From Rhodospirillales bacterium (GTDB lineage Bacteria > Pseudomonadota > Alphaproteobacteria > UBA8366 > Aestuariispiraceae), in NCBI GenBank assembly GCA_002696645.1, contig NZSA01000065.1, positions 36,955 to 84,040 of the forward strand: a DNA stretch of 47,086 bases, read 5' to 3'. The notes under the pieces are model-generated. The model saw only the letters and a program-made list of their open reading frames with translations. It was not told the origin of the DNA and ran no database searches. Both the position numbers and the translations under genes were made by a program. Positions 1 to 9,785 of the stretch are shown here, piece after piece. Position 1 is the stretch's first letter, and every line of letters starts with the position of its first letter.

Positions 1-1109
1 GGTTCGACCGCCTTCAGCAGGGCGCGTTCATCCTCGTCCCAATCGGCCGTCATATCTGACCGCCACAACAGGATCGAGCCATTCTTCACGCCCCCATATC
101 CTGTTGAAATTCCAAGATAGTGGTGTCTGTCAATCTGGCCCGAAACCAGACTCTTTTCATCCTGGATATGATCCAATGCGCGCTCCACGAGATTTGGGTC
201 CGGTGCCGCCCCATAGGCAACGAATTCCAGCGCGGGTCCATTCTGTTCCCGAACCTGTACGATGCAGGAATCCGCCGATGTCGATCGGCCCAGCGCCGTC
301 GCAGCGGCGTGCAGCATGTCCTCAGGTGCGACTTCATTGCGCAAGGCGTCGACGATATAGGCAACCAGCCGCTCGCGAATTTTCAACCTGGCAAGCTCAC
401 TTTGGCGGTGGCGTTCTTCGGTTACATCAATCGCAATGCCGCGGGCACCTGAAAGTTGGTTATCCCCGCCTGGGATCGACATCGCAGAAATCAGGATACA
501 GGCGGCGTCCCCCTTATGCGTGCGCACCCACAGTTCAACATTGCGCAAGGTACCATTGGCATGGAACGGCAGCGGTGATGGCGCGGTTTCTGGGGCCATT
601 AACAGGGATTCAGGGGATTGCCCCAGCAATTCCTCTGGTTGATAGCCCAACGCTCCCCGGGCTGAGATATAGCTAAACCGGCCGTCCTTATCTGTCTCCC
701 AGGCGAAATCAGCAGCAACGTCTACAAGATCTTTAAACCGGGTTCGCGACTCCGTTAGGGCAATTCGAATGTTGGATTCCAATGTGGCATCACGCCCAAT
801 CATTAATTGGCTGCCATCGGATTGCGGTAACATCAGAAATTCAATCTGTCGCCCTGTGTCAGGCAGCGTGAAAAGGCGAGTTTGGGCGCGCCCAGCGCTG
901 CGTGCCTTGACCGCCATTTGCACCATGGCCGGCATCAGGGGAATGCCTGGTTCCCCATTCAGGCTGGCGGCAAGCCCTATTCCGGCGTCATTCAGACCTG
1001 TCAAATGAGCATTGTTATCCAATCGCAGCACCGGGCTGGCGTAGCTGTCAAAAACGCCAGTCAAAAAATCTTGGGCCGACTTTTTGTTGGATGCCATGAT
1101 TGTCATCAT
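1..1109 (-). CDS. PAS/GAF-domain sensor protein (partial, N-terminal part)
   Basis: An open frame runs without a stop from an ATG at 1109 to the left edge, so the C-terminus lies outside the window (about 369 residues visible). The middle carries a PAS fold with its C-terminal motif: a YISARGALGY segment, then ELLGQSPE, and a PAC-like tail ARGIAIDVTEERHRQ. After a short helix the protein enters a GAF-like domain ending WDEDERALLKAVE, the usual end of GAF domains in signalling proteins. The output domain (histidine kinase, GGDEF or phosphatase) is not visible. In-frame ATGs at 1109, 1106 and 1097 are possible starts; a purine-rich GGCGGGA lies just before the first. No membrane segment is seen, so it is probably a cytoplasmic sensor. 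It is divergent from the nucleotidase at 1270. Confidence 0.75.
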   Translation of the reverse strand, partial: MMTIMASNKKSAQDFLTGVFDSYASPVLRLDNNAHLTGLNDAGIGLAASLNGEPGIPLMPAMVQMAVKARSAGRAQTRLFTLPDTGRQIEFLMLPQSDGSQLMIGRDATLESNIRIALTESRTRFKDLVDVAADFAWETDKDGRFSYISARGALGYQPEELLGQSPESLLMAPETAPSPLPFHANGTLRNVELWVRTHKGDAACILISAMSIPGGDNQLSGARGIAIDVTEERHRQSELARLKIRERLVAYIVDALRNEVAPEDMLHAAATALGRSTSADSCIVQVREQNGPALEFVAYGAAPDPNLVERALDHIQDEKSLVSGQIDRHHYLGISTGYGGVKNGSILLWRSDMTADWDEDERALLKAVE

Positions 1110-1269
1110 TCCCGCCTTCAGCGTGCCTATCGTTGGAAAACCGCATTTCCCGAAAACAGCATGCAGATAACAGTGATATCAGGGTATCGTGGCTTTGTGA
1201 ACAAAGAGTAAAGAGCGTTGATCGGTAAATGCCATTGCCGAAATCGATTGTCTGCGCCATCTTGCCGAT

Positions 1270-1977
1270 ATGAGCGATAGACCTGTTATGACAGCCTGGG
1301 ATGATCCCGGCATCCGTAGGGCGAAAGACTGGGTGTTTGACCTGGACAACACCCTATATCCGGCGACCTGTAACCTGTTCCATCAGGTGGATTTGCGGAT
1401 GGGTGGATTCATCTCGGACCTGTTGTCGATCTCCTATGATCAGGCGCGCGTGCTGCAGAAAGACTATTTTCGACGGCATGGAACCACGCTGCGCGGCCTG
1501 ATGGACAATCACAGTGTTGATCCGCACGCTTTTCTGAGTTTCGTTCATGACATCGATTATTCTCCGGTCCCGGCCAATGCAGAACTGAATGCGGCGCTGG
1601 CGAAGTTGCCGGGGCGCAAGCTGATCTTTACCAATGGCACTGTCGCCCATGCAGAGGCGGTACTGGATCGATTGGGCATCGCGTCCCATTTCGATGGGAT
1701 TTTTGATATTGCAGCGGCAGACTTTGTGCCTAAACCCAGTGCGGCGCCCTATCATCAGATGGTGACCGCACATGAGGTGACCCCGACCCGCGCCGTCATG
1801 GTTGAAGATATGGTGAAAAACCTTAAGGTCCCAGCGGAACTGGGCATGCGGACGGTCTGGGTCAAAACCGATCATGCCTGGTCCGGGGATGGTGCCTCTG
1901 ACGGCTTTGTTCATCATCAGACAGAGGATCTGACGGCCTGGCTGACCCAATTGGTGACCGCCCTGGAGCGGGCCTGA
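1270..1977 (+). CDS. HAD-family pyrimidine 5'-nucleotidase
   Basis: Predicted cytoplasmic phosphatase of the haloacid dehalogenase superfamily, closest to the SDT1/PynE-type pyrimidine 5'-nucleotidases that dephosphorylate UMP and CMP. All HAD motifs are visible: motif I DLDNTLYP (residues 24-31, nucleophile Asp24, acid Asp26), motif II in IFTNGT (about 117-122), the motif III Lys in VPKPSAAPYH, and motif IV VEDMVKNL. An inserted cap lies between motifs I and II (HQVDLRMGGF onward), typical of this group. The 235-residue length fits the family. An ATG at residue 7 is an alternative start; the ribosome-binding site is weak for both. It lies upstream of rpmI, which has its own promoter at 2009-2037. 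Substrate is inferred from family only. Confidence 0.85.
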   Translation: MSDRPVMTAWDDPGIRRAKDWVFDLDNTLYPATCNLFHQVDLRMGGFISDLLSISYDQARVLQKDYFRRHGTTLRGLMDNHSVDPHAFLSFVHDIDYSPVPANAELNAALAKLPGRKLIFTNGTVAHAEAVLDRLGIASHFDGIFDIAAADFVPKPSAAPYHQMVTAHEVTPTRAVMVEDMVKNLKVPAELGMRTVWVKTDHAWSGDGASDGFVHHQTEDLTAWLTQLVTALERA

Positions 1978-2008
1978 CATTTTTCGCCGTCTTTCTGCAG
2001 TCTGGGCC

Positions 2009-2037
2009 TTGCCAGCACTGGCCTGCGGGTCTATAAG
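2009..2037 (+). promoter_or_regulatory. Sigma-70-type promoter for rpmI-rplT
   Basis: TTGCCA (2009-2014) and TATAAG (2032-2037) are separated by exactly 17 bases, each matching the consensus at five of six positions. The -10 lies inside a short inverted repeat (GCGGG 2025-2029, CCCGC 2038-2042). Transcription would begin near 2044, leaving a leader of about 125 bases before rpmI. That leader is G+C-rich and could fold, as in other bacteria where L20 represses its own operon, but I cannot show such a site here. Confidence 0.6.
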
Positions 2038-2168
2038 CCCGCGTCCTCAATTGTACGATTGGGGCGCAAAAGCGGCGCGTTCCGGGCCCACTGGGTATGC
2101 CCGGCCGCCTTACGAAGAAGCGGCCCTGATTCTTTACCGGATCATCCGCCCACAGATGGAGTTTAAAA

Positions 2169-2369
2169 ATGCCCAAGATTAAGTCGAAGAGTTCCGCCAA
2201 AAAGCGGTTCAAAATCACAGGCACCGGGAAAGTGCGTTTCTACAGCGCCTACCTGCGCCACAATACCTCGAACCGTCCTACGCAGATGAAGCGGCAGAAC
2301 CGGGGGGGCCAGATCATGTGCGCCTCTGATGCCACCGTGGTAAAGCGCAACTGGCTTCGCGGTCAGTAA
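2169..2369 (+). CDS. rpmI: Ribosomal protein L35 (bL35)
   Basis: 66-residue basic protein of the large ribosomal subunit. The start [20 protein letters not shown] is the L35 signature, and the length matches the family (about 65). The middle ([18 protein letters not shown]) is the lysine- and arginine-rich RNA-contact stretch, and the tail VKRNWLRGQ is family-like. The start is supported by GGAG seven bases upstream. It is followed 61 bases later by rplT, the standard rpmI-rplT pair. infC, which often heads this operon, is not upstream; a promoter at 2009-2037 drives the pair instead. Confidence 0.95.
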   Translation: MPKIKSKSSAKKRFKITGTGKVRFYSAYLRHNTSNRPTQMKRQNRGGQIMCASDATVVKRNWLRGQ

Positions 2370-2430
2370 GCAGCCCCAAAGGCAGCACTGTTTCACATCG
2401 TAAGACACTAGATTTCGAGGAGCCACACTC

Positions 2431-2802
2431 ATGGCACGCGTAAAACGGGGTGTAACAACCCACGCAAAACACAGAAAAGTTATTAAGGCTGCGGACGGGT
2501 TCCGTGGTCGGCGCAAAAACACCTTCCGCACAGCCGTTCAGGCCGTGGAGAAGGCCGGCCAGTACGCCTATCGCGACCGGCGCGTCCGCAAGCGGGAATT
2601 CCGCAAGCTTTGGATCCAGCGCATCAACGCCGCCGTGCGCGATGCCAGCGACCAGCTGATGACCTATGCCCGATTTATCGATGGCCTGAATAAGGCGGAT
2701 ATCGAACTGGACCGTAAGGTTCTGGCCGATATCGCGGTGCACGACCCAGAGGCCTTCAAGGCGCTGGTCGGGCGGGCCCAAGAGGCTCTTGCCGCAAAGT
2801 GA
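2431..2802 (+). CDS. rplT: Ribosomal protein L20 (bL20)
   Basis: 123-residue L20, a 23S rRNA-binding protein needed early in 50S assembly and, in several bacteria, a translational repressor of its own operon. The N-terminal signature MARVKRGV, the basic helix [19 protein letters not shown], and the [19 protein letters not shown] core (about residues 50-68) are conserved. The start is supported by GAGGAG nine bases upstream. It is co-transcribed with rpmI, and a hairpin with a T-rich tail lies 59 bases after the stop, before pheS. Confidence 0.97.
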   Translation: MARVKRGVTTHAKHRKVIKAADGFRGRRKNTFRTAVQAVEKAGQYAYRDRRVRKREFRKLWIQRINAAVRDASDQLMTYARFIDGLNKADIELDRKVLADIAVHDPEAFKALVGRAQEALAAK

Positions 2803-2860
2803 GTCGGCGACGCCTAAACCCTGAAACATCAGGGAAATCTGGCGGATGAAGTTGTAAATC

Positions 2861-2917
2861 GCCGGCTCTCCTACCCCTTGTGTTGCAAGGTCCCATGGAG
2901 AGCCGGCGTTTTCTTAT
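2861..2917 (+). terminator. Hairpin terminator or attenuator between rplT and pheS
   Basis: A perfect 11-base inverted repeat, GCCGGCTCTCC (2861-2871) and GGAGAGCCGGC (2897-2907), is followed by GTTTTCTTATTT. The 25-base loop contains a second stem, CCTTG/CAAGG, so the structure is a stacked hairpin. A smaller stem CCCTG/CAGGG sits upstream at 2819-2834. It could end the rpmI-rplT transcript or modulate read-through into pheST. No phenylalanine-rich leader peptide is visible, so pheM-type attenuation is not supported. Confidence 0.75.
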
Positions 2918-2934
2918 TTAAGGTGGTTGGACGA

Positions 2935-4020
2935 ATGACAGGCGATGCAGACGAGCTGAAAACCGCGCTTTTAACGCGCATCGAGGCGGCGTCAGATCTG
3001 AAAGAACTGGATGATGTTCGGGTTGAGGCGCTGGGCAAGAAGGGCCGCATCACCGAACAGATGAAAGGGTTGGGTGCCCTGGACCCTGAGGCCCGCAAGG
3101 CCGCCGGTCAGGCACTGAATGTGCTGAAGGAAACCATCGCGACCGCCATTGAGGCCCGCAAATTCGGTCTGGAACGCGACGCGCTGAACGCAAAACTGGT
3201 CGATGATCAGGTTGATGTTTCCCTGCCCGCGCGGCCTGAAACCATGGGCCGCCTGCACCCGATCAGCCAGACCCTGGACGAGATCATCGCGATCTTTGGT
3301 GAAATGGGCTTTGCCGTTGCCGAAGGGCCGGATATCGAAAGCGATTATTATAACTTCACGGCATTGAATATGCCCGCCGAACATCCGGCGCGGCAGATGC
3401 ACGATACTTTCTATATGGCCGATGATCAGGGTGGCGTGGATATGACCACCGTGCTGCGCACCCATACCTCTCCCGTGCAGGTGCGCACGATGGAAAGCCA
3501 GAAACCGCCGATCCGCATCATCGCGCCGGGGCGTACCTATCGCTCTGACAGCGATATGACCCATACACCGATGTTTCATCAGGTCGAAGGTCTGGTGATC
3601 GATAAAAAGACCCATTTCGGTCATTTGAAAGGCGTGTTGCAGGATTTCTGCTCTGCCTATTTTGAAATCGACGATATCCCGCTGCAATTCCGCCCCAGCT
3701 ATTTCCCCTTCACCGAACCCTCAGCAGAGGTGGATATCGGCTGTTCCCGCAAGGGCGGCGAATTGACCATCGGCCCTGGCGACAGCTGGCTTGAAATTCT
3801 CGGCTGCGGCATGGTGAACCCCAAGGTTCTGGCGATGTCTGGCATCGACCCCGATGAATATCAGGGCTTCGCCTTCGGCATGGGGATTGAGCGCATCGCG
3901 ATGCTGAAATACGGCATTCCCGACCTGCGCACCTTCTTCGACGCCGATTTACGCTGGTTAAAACATTACGGCTTCGTGCCATTGGAAGCAGCCTCTTTGG
4001 TGCGGGGATTGACGCCATGA
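2935..4020 (+). CDS. pheS: Phenylalanine-tRNA ligase alpha subunit
   Basis: Catalytic subunit of the alpha2-beta2 enzyme that charges tRNA-Phe. The N-terminal coiled coil (residues 1-90) binds tRNA. The class II aminoacylation core follows: the motif 2 region with [18 protein letters not shown], the phenylalanine-pocket segment, and motif 3 [11 protein letters not shown] near the C-terminus. I chose the ATG at 2935 (361 residues) because AAGGTGG lies upstream and MTGDADELK gives the normal family length. The frame stays open to an ATG at 2878, but that extension would translate the terminator hairpin. The stop overlaps the pheT start as ATGA, which indicates coupled translation. Confidence 0.96.
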   Translation: MTGDADELKTALLTRIEAASDLKELDDVRVEALGKKGRITEQMKGLGALDPEARKAAGQALNVLKETIATAIEARKFGLERDALNAKLVDDQVDVSLPARPETMGRLHPISQTLDEIIAIFGEMGFAVAEGPDIESDYYNFTALNMPAEHPARQMHDTFYMADDQGGVDMTTVLRTHTSPVQVRTMESQKPPIRIIAPGRTYRSDSDMTHTPMFHQVEGLVIDKKTHFGHLKGVLQDFCSAYFEIDDIPLQFRPSYFPFTEPSAEVDIGCSRKGGELTIGPGDSWLEILGCGMVNPKVLAMSGIDPDEYQGFAFGMGIERIAMLKYGIPDLRTFFDADLRWLKHYGFVPLEAASLVRGLTP

Positions 4021-6425
4021 AATTCACATTGTCCTGGTTGAAAGACCATCTTGAGACGGATGCGTCGTTGACGGAGATCACCGATGCCCTGACCTCTTTG
4101 GGTCTGGAGCTTGAAGGGGTCGATGATCCGGCTGCGAAGCTGGGGCCGTTCACCATTGCCTATGTGCGTGAAGCGAAACAGCATCCCAATGCGGATCGGC
4201 TGCGCGTCTGTATGGTAGAGACGGGCACTGGTGAGGTGGTTCAGGTCGTCTGTGGCGCGCCCAATGCGCGAACCGGGATGAAGGGCGTTTTTGCGCCCGC
4301 AGGCAGCCATATTCCGGGCACCGGCGTGGATTTGAAACCTGGCGTGATCCGGGGCGAAGAATCCAATGGCATGCTGTGTTCCGAGCGGGAAATGGGTCTG
4401 AGTGATGACCATGATGGCATTATCGACCTGCCCGAAGATGCGCCAATCGGCATGTCCTTTGCGGAATATCGTGGCCTGAATGATCCGGTGATTGATATTG
4501 CGATCACGCCGGATCGGGGCGATTGTCTGGGCGTGCGTGGTGTTGCGCGCGACTTGGCGGCAAAGGGCTTGGGGAGCTTGAAGCCTCTGGACTTATCCCC
4601 GGTCGAAGGCACCTATGACTCCCCCATCCAATGGGCGCGGTCGTCGGATATCGGAAGTGATGTTCCCTATGTTGCCGGGCGGCATTTTAGGGGCGTCAAG
4701 AACGGCCCCTCCCCGGCCTGGATGCAGCGGCGGTTGATTGCCATCGGTCTGCGCCCGATTTCCGCGCTGGTCGATATCACCAACTATGTCAGCTTCGATC
4801 TGGGCCGCCCTTTGCATGTCTTTGATGCGGCTAAGCTTCAGGGTGATACCCTGACCATGCGCCGGGCCAAGGCGGGGGAAACCATCCTGGCGCTGGACGA
4901 GAAGACCTATACCCTGGAAGCAGGCATGCCGGTGATTGGCGATGCGGCGGGCCCTCAGGGGATTGGCGGCGTCATGGGTAGGGAACTGTCCGGCTGTACC
5001 GATGACACGACTGAAGTTTTCTTGGAAGTCGCCTTGTTCGACGCAATCCGGGTGGCGGAGACGGGGCGTCGTTTGAACATCGATTCTGATGCGCGGTATC
5101 GGTTTGAGCGCGGTTTGGATACGCAAGGTCTTGCCTGGGGCCCGGATGTGGCGGCGCGATTGATCCAGAAGCTCTGTGGCGGGGAGATTTCGAATCCAAC
5201 CACCGCTGGCGAAATTCCTGATAATCGCAAGACCTTAACCCTGCGCACCGATAGGCTGGAAAGCTTTGGCGGTCTGGCGGTCCCAGCGGAAGAATGTCAG
5301 GCGATTCTGGATCGTCTGGGCTTTGAGACAACGCGCGATGGCGATGTCATCACAGCGGTAACGCCAACCTGGCGCAATGATGTCGAACATGAACAATGCC
5401 TGATCGAAGAAGTGCTGCGGGTGAAGGGCTTTGATGCCATCCCGGCAGTCTCTCTGGACCGGGAAACCGCCCTGTCGCAACCGATCCTGACCCTGGGTCA
5501 GCGCCGCGTCGCCTTTGCCAAGAAGCAATTGGCCCAGCGTGGCATGTTTGAGGCCGTGACCTGGTCCTTCCTGGCGAAGGCTGATGCCGTGACCTTTGGT
5601 GGCGATCCGCAGGTCCTGGCCCTGGCCAATCCGATCAGCGCCGATCTGGACGCGATGCGCCCGTCGATCCTGCCCAATCTGCTGGCCGCGGCACAGCGCA
5701 ATACCGGGCGCGGCTATGCCGACCTGGCCTTGTTTGAGGTTGGCCCGGTCTTCCGGGGGCGTGGCCCGAAAGATCAGGATATGGTGGCGACGGGCATCCG
5801 GGCGGGAAAACAGATCCCGCGCCATTGGATGGAAACCAGCCGCAGCCCCGATGTCTTTGACGCGAAGGCGGATGTCATGGCCGTTCTGGAAGCCTGTGGT
5901 GCGCCGATAGATCGCTTGCAGGTCGGCGATGATGTGGCCCCCGACTGGTATCATCCAGGCCGTTTCGGCACCCTGCGCCTGGGCCCGATGCTTTTGGCGC
6001 GGTTTGGGGAGATTCACCCGGCCATCGCCAAAGACTATGATCTGCGCGGTCGTGTTGCGGCGTTTGAAATCTTTATGGATGTCATCCCCCAGCCCAAGGC
6101 AAAGAAGGGCGGCGGCAAGACCCGGCCTTTGCTGAAGGCCTCCCCACTGCAACCGGTTGGCCGCGATTTCGCCTTCCTGGTCGATGCAGATGTCTCTGCC
6201 GAGAAGGTGGTGCGGGCGGTCCTTGGGGCGGATAAGGCGCTGATCACCGATGTATCGGTGTTCGACGTCTATCAGGGGGCCGATATGGCGGGTAAGAAAT
6301 CCATTGCCCTGGCTGTCACGCTACAGCCGGTTGATGCGACCCTGACCGACAAGGACCTGGATGCCCTGGCGGAAAAGGTCGTCACCAGCGTCCACAAAGC
6401 GACCGGCGGCGTGTTGCGCGGATAG
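4017..6425 (+). CDS. pheT: Phenylalanine-tRNA ligase beta subunit
   Basis: 802-residue beta subunit, the usual bacterial size. Visible domains in order: an N-terminal EMAP/tRNA-binding-like domain (about residues 39-150, containing [15 protein letters not shown] and CGAPNARTG), the B3/B4 editing domain (about 200-390) that hydrolyses mischarged Tyr-tRNA, B5 DNA-binding-like folds, the catalytic-like core, and a C-terminal anticodon-binding FDX-ACB domain (from about 705, with [15 protein letters not shown]). It overlaps pheS by four bases. The next gene is convergent, with only three bases between stops, and no terminator is evident. Confidence 0.96.
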   Translation: MKFTLSWLKDHLETDASLTEITDALTSLGLELEGVDDPAAKLGPFTIAYVREAKQHPNADRLRVCMVETGTGEVVQVVCGAPNARTGMKGVFAPAGSHIPGTGVDLKPGVIRGEESNGMLCSEREMGLSDDHDGIIDLPEDAPIGMSFAEYRGLNDPVIDIAITPDRGDCLGVRGVARDLAAKGLGSLKPLDLSPVEGTYDSPIQWARSSDIGSDVPYVAGRHFRGVKNGPSPAWMQRRLIAIGLRPISALVDITNYVSFDLGRPLHVFDAAKLQGDTLTMRRAKAGETILALDEKTYTLEAGMPVIGDAAGPQGIGGVMGRELSGCTDDTTEVFLEVALFDAIRVAETGRRLNIDSDARYRFERGLDTQGLAWGPDVAARLIQKLCGGEISNPTTAGEIPDNRKTLTLRTDRLESFGGLAVPAEECQAILDRLGFETTRDGDVITAVTPTWRNDVEHEQCLIEEVLRVKGFDAIPAVSLDRETALSQPILTLGQRRVAFAKKQLAQRGMFEAVTWSFLAKADAVTFGGDPQVLALANPISADLDAMRPSILPNLLAAAQRNTGRGYADLALFEVGPVFRGRGPKDQDMVATGIRAGKQIPRHWMETSRSPDVFDAKADVMAVLEACGAPIDRLQVGDDVAPDWYHPGRFGTLRLGPMLLARFGEIHPAIAKDYDLRGRVAAFEIFMDVIPQPKAKKGGGKTRPLLKASPLQPVGRDFAFLVDADVSAEKVVRAVLGADKALITDVSVFDVYQGADMAGKKSIALAVTLQPVDATLTDKDLDALAEKVVTSVHKATGGVLRG

Positions 6426-6428
6426 GGA

Positions 6429-7028
6429 TCAGTCTGTAATCGAGGCCGCATCCGGCGCGATGATGGAAAACCGGTCTGACAGGCCGGTTAAGGCGGCTAT
6501 ATGCAGGTCTGCGGCAGACAGGATGCCCCCGCCCGGCTTGGGTAAGTCCCGCGTGGCGCAGGCCTGGTCCACCACGGTGGTGCGATATCCCAGATCCAGG
6601 GCGACCCGGGCGGTGGAACTGACGCACATATGGGTCATGAAGCCGACAATGATCAGCGATGTCGCCCCCTGTGCCGTCAGGACGTCGTGTAAACGGGTCT
6701 TGGCAAAGCTGTTGGGCAGCCCCTTATCGACGACTGGTTCACCATCCTGGGGCGCGACCTCTGTCATGATCTGTCCGCCTGTGCCGGTAATGTCAAAGGC
6801 CCCGCCAGGCTTTCCAACATGGCGCACATGCACGATGGGGCGTTGCAGGCCACGGGCGCGGTTTAACAGCGTCTGACATTGCGCCAGGGCCGCATCGACG
6901 TCGGGCAGAGGCAGAAATCCGCTGCGGTATTCCGCCTGGCAATCAATCAGAAGCAGGGTTGAGGTAGATAACGTCGCTGGGGTCAGATCAGCGCCGGACA
7001 TAGCCAGCAGGGTCTTTGGGGCGGACAT
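6429..7028 (-). CDS. Isochorismatase-family cysteine hydrolase
   Basis: Predicted cytoplasmic hydrolase of the isochorismatase/nicotinamidase superfamily, about 199 residues. The catalytic triad can be read: Asp in LLLIDCQAEYR, Lys in VVDKGLPNSF, and Cys in GFMTHMCVSSTAR, with the conserved cis-peptide region before the Cys. I chose the ATG at 7028 because GAGAGGAAACAAG lies directly before it; the frame extends to 7076 without a better site. It follows panB by 69 bases on the same strand and may be the last gene of the pantothenate operon. The substrate is unknown: family members act on isochorismate, nicotinamide, ureidoacrylate and other amides. Confidence 0.85.
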   Translation of the reverse strand: MSAPKTLLAMSGADLTPATLSTSTLLLIDCQAEYRSGFLPLPDVDAALAQCQTLLNRARGLQRPIVHVRHVGKPGGAFDITGTGGQIMTEVAPQDGEPVVDKGLPNSFAKTRLHDVLTAQGATSLIIVGFMTHMCVSSTARVALDLGYRTTVVDQACATRDLPKPGGGILSAADLHIAALTGLSDRFSIIAPDAASITD

Positions 7029-7097
7029 CTTGTTTCCTCTCACGGGATATTTTTTGAAACAGGCAATTGTGCCCATTCAGTATGACACGCTTTCGCC

Positions 7098-7907
7098 TCA
7101 GCGATAGGTCTGATCCTCCGTTGGGAAGCGCCTGTCTTTCACAGATTGGGCATAGCGTTCCACGGCGGTGTCGATCTGTGATCCGATATCTGCAAAGACC
7201 TTCACGAATTTCGGGGGGTTCCGGGTTATGCCCAACATGTCTTCCAGAACCAGAATCTGCCCGTCACAGGCAGGCGACGCCCCGATGCCAATTGTGGGAA
7301 TGGCAATTTCCTGTGTCAGCTTTGCGGCCAGTTCCTCGACCATTCCCTCCAGCACGACGGCGAAAGCCCCCGCCTGGGCAACGGCCTGGGCATCGGCCTG
7401 ATGGTCGGGCCATGTGTCGCGGTCCCGCCCCTGTGTTTTGAAACCGCCCATGACATGGGTTGATTGTGGCGTCAGGCCGATATGCCCCATGACCGGAATG
7501 CCGCGTTCCACCAGAAAACGGATCGTCTCAGCACAGCGTGCGCCGCCTTCCAGTTTCACCGCGCCACAGCCGGTTTCCTTCAGGATGCGGGCAGCGTTGC
7601 GAAAGGCGGATTCCGGGCTTTCCTCATAACTGCCAAAAGGCATATCCACGATAATCAGCGCCTTTGATGTTCCCGAAACAACGGCACGGCCATGGGCGAT
7701 CATCAGGTCCAATGAAACCGGTGTTGTGGAGTCCATCCCATGGGCAACCATGCCCAGACTGTCCCCCACCAGGATGAAATCCACATGGGGATCGACCAGG
7801 GACGCCATACAGGCGCTATAGGCGGTCAGGGACACGATGGGCACGCCCCCCTTCATCGCAGCGATCGCCGGTGCGGTGCGGCGCTTTATGCGGGTGTGAC
7901 GGCTCAT
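7098..7907 (-). CDS. panB: 3-methyl-2-oxobutanoate hydroxymethyltransferase
   Basis: First committed enzyme of pantothenate synthesis; it adds a hydroxymethyl group from methylene-tetrahydrofolate to alpha-ketoisovalerate to form ketopantoate. The TIM-barrel family signatures are present: [22 protein letters not shown] near residues 28-49, then [19 protein letters not shown] with the metal and substrate ligands, and [21 protein letters not shown]. The 269-residue length is normal. Its ATG overlaps the stop of panC (7904-7907), so the two are translationally coupled. panD and panE are not in the window. Confidence 0.95.
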   Translation of the reverse strand: MSRHTRIKRRTAPAIAAMKGGVPIVSLTAYSACMASLVDPHVDFILVGDSLGMVAHGMDSTTPVSLDLMIAHGRAVVSGTSKALIIVDMPFGSYEESPESAFRNAARILKETGCGAVKLEGGARCAETIRFLVERGIPVMGHIGLTPQSTHVMGGFKTQGRDRDTWPDHQADAQAVAQAGAFAVVLEGMVEELAAKLTQEIAIPTIGIGASPACDGQILVLEDMLGITRNPPKFVKVFADIGSQIDTAVERYAQSVKDRRFPTEDQTYR

Positions 7908-8764
7908 CGGCCCCCCTGTCTTGGTGTAATGACGCGTTGATCCAGCAACAGGACCGATCCCAGTTCCGCCGTGACCAGAATAACGGCTGGCTGTGTCAGG
8001 CTATGGAGGGGCTCCAGCGTCTGGGCATCAACGATATCAACGGTTCTGATTTGCAAAAGCGGCTGTTCCCGCAAGATGGCATACAGCCCGTCCAGGATGG
8101 TCTGTATGTCCGCAGTGTCGCGCGCGATTGTCTGGGCCTTGTCCAGGGCTTTGTTGATGATGGGCGCGATGGCGCGCTCTTTTGCTGTTAAACGCACATT
8201 GCGGGACGACATGGCCAGCCCGTCTGCTTCCCGCACGGTCGGGTGGGCGATGATTTCAATGGGCATGTCCAAATCGGCCACCATGCGGCGAATAACGGTC
8301 AGTTGCTGATAGTCCTTTTCACCAAAGACAGCGATATCCGCCTGAACGATGTTGAACAATTTCGTCACCACGGTTGCGACGCCGCGAAAATGTCCGGGGC
8401 GCTGTAGCCCCTGCAATATGCCAGACAGGCTGGGCACATCAACATGGGTATCTGCCGTTCCCCCATACATTTCTTCCGGACTTGGGCAGAATACCGCCGA
8501 GACGCCTGCGGATCGCAACAGGGCAAAATCCCGCTCTGCATCGCGGGGATAGCTGTCTAAATCCTCATTGCGACCAAACTGCAAGGGATTGACGAAAATC
8601 GTCACCACGACATGATCGGACTGCGCCGCCGCCCGCCGCACCAATTGCAGATGTCCCTCATGCAGATAGCCCATTGTCGGCACCAGACCGATCCGGTGGC
8701 CTTTCTTGCGCAGCCCTGCGACATGGGTGCGGATCGCGTGCTTTGTTTCACAGATTTGCATCAT
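7904..8764 (-). CDS. panC: Pantothenate synthetase
   Basis: ATP-dependent ligase joining pantoate and beta-alanine. The nucleotidyltransferase HIGH-type motif appears as [14 protein letters not shown] (about residues 29-42). Other family motifs are [11 protein letters not shown], the FGEKDYQQL segment, and [12 protein letters not shown], the KMSKS-equivalent loop. The 286-residue length is typical. Two adjacent ATGs (8764, 8761) are possible starts, with AAGG upstream. It lies six bases after the MBL gene and overlaps panB by four, so all three belong to one transcript. Confidence 0.96.
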   Translation of the reverse strand: MMQICETKHAIRTHVAGLRKKGHRIGLVPTMGYLHEGHLQLVRRAAAQSDHVVVTIFVNPLQFGRNEDLDSYPRDAERDFALLRSAGVSAVFCPSPEEMYGGTADTHVDVPSLSGILQGLQRPGHFRGVATVVTKLFNIVQADIAVFGEKDYQQLTVIRRMVADLDMPIEIIAHPTVREADGLAMSSRNVRLTAKERAIAPIINKALDKAQTIARDTADIQTILDGLYAILREQPLLQIRTVDIVDAQTLEPLHSLTQPAVILVTAELGSVLLLDQRVITPRQGGR

Positions 8765-8770
8765 TGGGCC

Positions 8771-9679
8771 TTATGAAAGGGACGCTGCCGGGAAGAAACG
8801 GGACCCTAAGGTGGGATTTGGGTCACTGCAAGTGATACGCCCGTCTTCTGCCATATGCAGCAGATGCGCCAGGACAGACCGCGCCGCCGCCGCGTGCAGC
8901 TTTTCTGGCACATCGCGATACATCGCCGGGACCATGTCGCCAATCGTCTGCAGCCCGGCATTCAGACAGGCCAGGATCTGTGCTTCCCGATCCTGACGAT
9001 GGGCGATGAAATCTTTCACATGCTGTCTGGCGTTCTGGATCGGATTGCCATGGGTGGGGTAATACAGGTCTTCGCCGCGCCCCAACAGTTTTCGCAGGGA
9101 TTCCATATAGGCCGCCATATCCCCATCAGGCGGGGATATCACACTGGTGGACCAGCCCATGACATGGTCGCCACTGAACAGGGCGGCTTCTTCCTCCAGT
9201 GCGAAACACAGATGGTTGGACGTATGGCCGGGCGTGTGTACGGCCTGGACAGTCCAACCCTTGCCAGAAACCCTCTCGCCATCCCTTAGGATGATATCGG
9301 GGGTGAAATCGCGATCTGCCCCTTCTTCCACCTGCACCGCCTCGCCCCCGCCATGGGGTCCAAAGCCATAGGTGGGCGCACCCGTCTCCGCCTTCAGCCT
9401 CGCCGCCAGGGGGGAATGATCCAAATGGGTATGGGTGATCAGGATCGCCGTGACCGTATCACCCGCCAAGGCGGTCAACAGTGCTGAATAGTGATCATCG
9501 CGCAGGGGCCCAGGATCAATCACGGCCACATCCTGACCCATGCCGATGATATAGGTGCCGGTGCCATAAAAGGTAAACGCGCTGGCATTGGGGGCGACGA
9601 CCCGCCGAATCAGCGGCGACAGGGCCACTGCCTCGCCATAATGGGGATCAAATGTGCGGTCAAAAATCGGACGGGTCAT
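8771..9679 (-). CDS. Metallo-beta-lactamase-fold hydrolase (LACTB2-like)
   Basis: 302-residue metal-dependent hydrolase. The MBL zinc motif HTHLDH is at residues 83-88, further ligands lie in HTPGHTSNHLCF and SGDHVMGW, and a C-terminal His occurs in YPTHGNP. After residue 220 a helical winged-helix-like domain follows (HRQDREAQILACLNAGLQ onward), the architecture of the LACTB2/glyoxalase-II-like group. No signal peptide is seen, so it should be cytoplasmic. It heads the run MBL-panC-panB-cysteine hydrolase and is separated from panC by six bases, but I know of no required role in pantothenate synthesis. The substrate is unknown; LACTB2 itself is an RNA endonuclease, while bacterial relatives are mostly uncharacterised. 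Confidence 0.85.
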   Translation of the reverse strand: MTRPIFDRTFDPHYGEAVALSPLIRRVVAPNASAFTFYGTGTYIIGMGQDVAVIDPGPLRDDHYSALLTALAGDTVTAILITHTHLDHSPLAARLKAETGAPTYGFGPHGGGEAVQVEEGADRDFTPDIILRDGERVSGKGWTVQAVHTPGHTSNHLCFALEEEAALFSGDHVMGWSTSVISPPDGDMAAYMESLRKLLGRGEDLYYPTHGNPIQNARQHVKDFIAHRQDREAQILACLNAGLQTIGDMVPAMYRDVPEKLHAAAARSVLAHLLHMAEDGRITCSDPNPTLGSRFFPAASLS

Positions 9680-9710
9680 TGCAGCGGCCTGTTTCAGAAA
9701 AAGGGGTGCT

Positions 9711-9740
9711 CTTGTGTGATCGGGGGTAAGAAACTATATC
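9711..9740 (+). promoter_or_regulatory. Possible heat-shock (RpoH-type) promoter of htpG
   Basis: CTTG at 9711-9714 and CTATATC at 9734-9740, 19 bases apart, resemble the alphaproteobacterial RpoH pattern of CTTG followed by a C/T-rich TAT element. They sit 46 bases before the htpG start. The match is loose, so this is only a candidate. Confidence 0.3.
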
Positions 9741-9785
9741 CACAGCACTAAATCCAACACAGAATTTTAAAAAGGGACATAAGCC

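Noticed and set aside
104-676. Plus-strand open frames over 86-676
   Set aside because: They lie antisense to the open PAS/GAF frame on the minus strand, show no domain pattern, and have low-complexity Arg/Pro-rich sequence.
2803-2860. pheM-like leader peptide upstream of pheS
   Set aside because: The only small frame encodes three residues without Phe codons.
5235-6152. 305-residue minus-strand frame inside pheT
   Set aside because: Antisense to pheT editing and catalytic regions; long only because of codon bias in G+C-rich DNA.
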